Origin: Plakobranchus ocellatus
Lineage: Eukaryota > Mollusca > Gastropoda > Plakobranchidae
Assembly: GCA_019648995.1 (NCBI GenBank)
Contig: BLXT01008617.1
Coordinates: 1,286,170-1,307,687, forward strand
DNA: 21,518 bases
Direction: 5' to 3'
The position numbers and the translations under genes were made by a program. The notes below the pieces were generated by a model. That model searched no databases. It saw only the letters and a program-made list of their open reading frames with translations, and was not told the origin of the DNA. The stretch's first letter is position 1, and every line of letters begins with the position of its first letter. Positions 20,864 to 21,518 of this stretch are shown piece after piece.

Positions 20864-21518
20864 GCGTAGGCCCACACTGGAGGCAGCTGTTCACGTGTCC
20901 AACAATACATGTTTTGAAAAGCTCTCTTTCTTTGGTACGAGTGCACACCAAGTCGACTACTTGTCGAAGCGTTGGAGCTTTCATTTGTGTTTTACAGCCT
21001 GGTTTTACGTCATTGGCTCTGTTGGGTAAGAGAAAGGAGGGTGCCATTACGTGACCACGCATAATTCTGCTGACCGTTGCCACCTGAAACACGAGGCCAG
21101 TCTTTTTACACAAATTATCAGGCAAACTTGTCGGTGAGTAGCGCACAGTAAGCGTAGGCCCACACAGGAGGCAGCTGTTCACGTGTCCAACAATATATGT
21201 TTTGAAATACTCTCTTTCTTTGGTGCGAGTGAACACCAAGTCGGCTGCTTGTCGAAGCGTCGAAGCTATTCTTTGTGTTTTACAGCCTAGTCTTACATCA
21301 GTGACTCTGTTGGATAAGGGAAACGGAAAGGGGGATGCCATTACGTGACCACGCATAATTCTACAGACCGTTGCCACGCTAACCACGAGGCCAGTCTTGT
21401 TACGCAAATTATCAGGCTAACTTGTCGATGGGTAGCGCACAATAAGCGTAGGCCCACACTGGAAGCGACGCGACATGTCATGGCTAACTTGACAGACTGA
21501 TGTCGCAGTTACTGTGCG
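20864..21518. repeat. Tandem array, about 290-bp unit, two copies plus a partial third
   Basis: GCGTAGGCCCACAC begins units at 20864, 21152 and 21446, so the periods are 288 and 294 bp. Landmarks shared by both full copies include GGCAGCTGTTCACGTGTCC, ATTACGTGACCACGCATAAT and AAATTATCAGGC. The copies differ at roughly one position in eight by eye, with a 6-base insertion in the second. The third copy loses similarity after about 17 bases. The array is GC-richer than the rest of the window and may continue beyond it. It could be satellite DNA or the repeated interior of a transposon. The - strand frame stays open through both copies, but that is probably incidental. Confidence 0.88.
21470..21506. 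repeat. Short inverted repeat at the broken third unit
   Basis: GCGACAT at 21470-21476 pairs with ATGTCGC at 21500-21506. The window then ends in TTACTGTGCG, the reverse complement of CGCACAGTAA found just before the second unit (21142-21151). This suggests an inverted boundary or a terminal inverted repeat beginning at the array edge. Confidence 0.5.

Noticed and set aside
20826..21407. 193-codon open frame on the - strand
   Set aside because: It runs through two tandem units whose periods are multiples of 3. By eye the two peptide copies are less alike than the DNA, which is not the pattern of purifying selection. No family is recognised.
1..21518. CRISPR arrays, bacterial operons, rRNA or intact tRNA genes
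   Set aside because: None seen; the repeats present are minisatellite, simple or transposon-type, and the genes are spliced.

Overview
The window is animal nuclear DNA: AT-rich, with split genes, GT-AG introns of about 0.4 to 1.6 kb and many simple repeats. Nothing in it looks bacterial or viral. Frequent palindromic TACATGTA words and TAGATCTA runs, a tRNA-type SINE and a small pogo-like transposon suggest an invertebrate, most likely a mollusc. That placement is inference; the sequence proves only a metazoan-type genome.

Two protein-coding genes face each other tail to tail. On the + strand, the last three exons of an unrecognised gene lie at 1358-1447, 2434-2728 and 3167-3253. The splice phases agree and give a 156-residue C-terminal part that is rich in hydrophobic and amphipathic helix-like sequence; its 5' exons lie before the window. 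On the - strand is a complete five-exon PINX1 orthologue (start codon 19295, stop codon 12161). PINX1 is a G-patch protein known as a telomerase inhibitor and TERF1 partner; its yeast counterpart acts in ribosome biogenesis. The predicted protein has 668 residues, about twice human PINX1 (328), because exon 5 encodes a long alternating lysine-rich and acidic tract.

Layout: 1-107 no feature; 108-363 a 64-bp minisatellite in four copies; 368-1210 a non-autonomous pogo/Tigger-like element with terminal inverted repeats and TA flanks; 1358-3253 the + strand gene; 3254-11877 a long T-rich 3' flank with no convincing gene, holding a SINE, a (GA)30 microsatellite and 13 exact TACATGTA palindromes; 11878-19295 PINX1 with its 3'UTR; 19296-20863 the upstream region of PINX1 with a small candidate promoter cluster; 20864-21518 a tandem array of about 290-bp units that runs off the window.

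I found no evidence of a new multi-gene system. The points most worth a second look are the enlarged PINX1, the unidentified + strand protein, the switch of long homopolymer runs from poly-T to poly-A between the two converging genes, and the confinement of TACATGTA palindromes to the flank between them.
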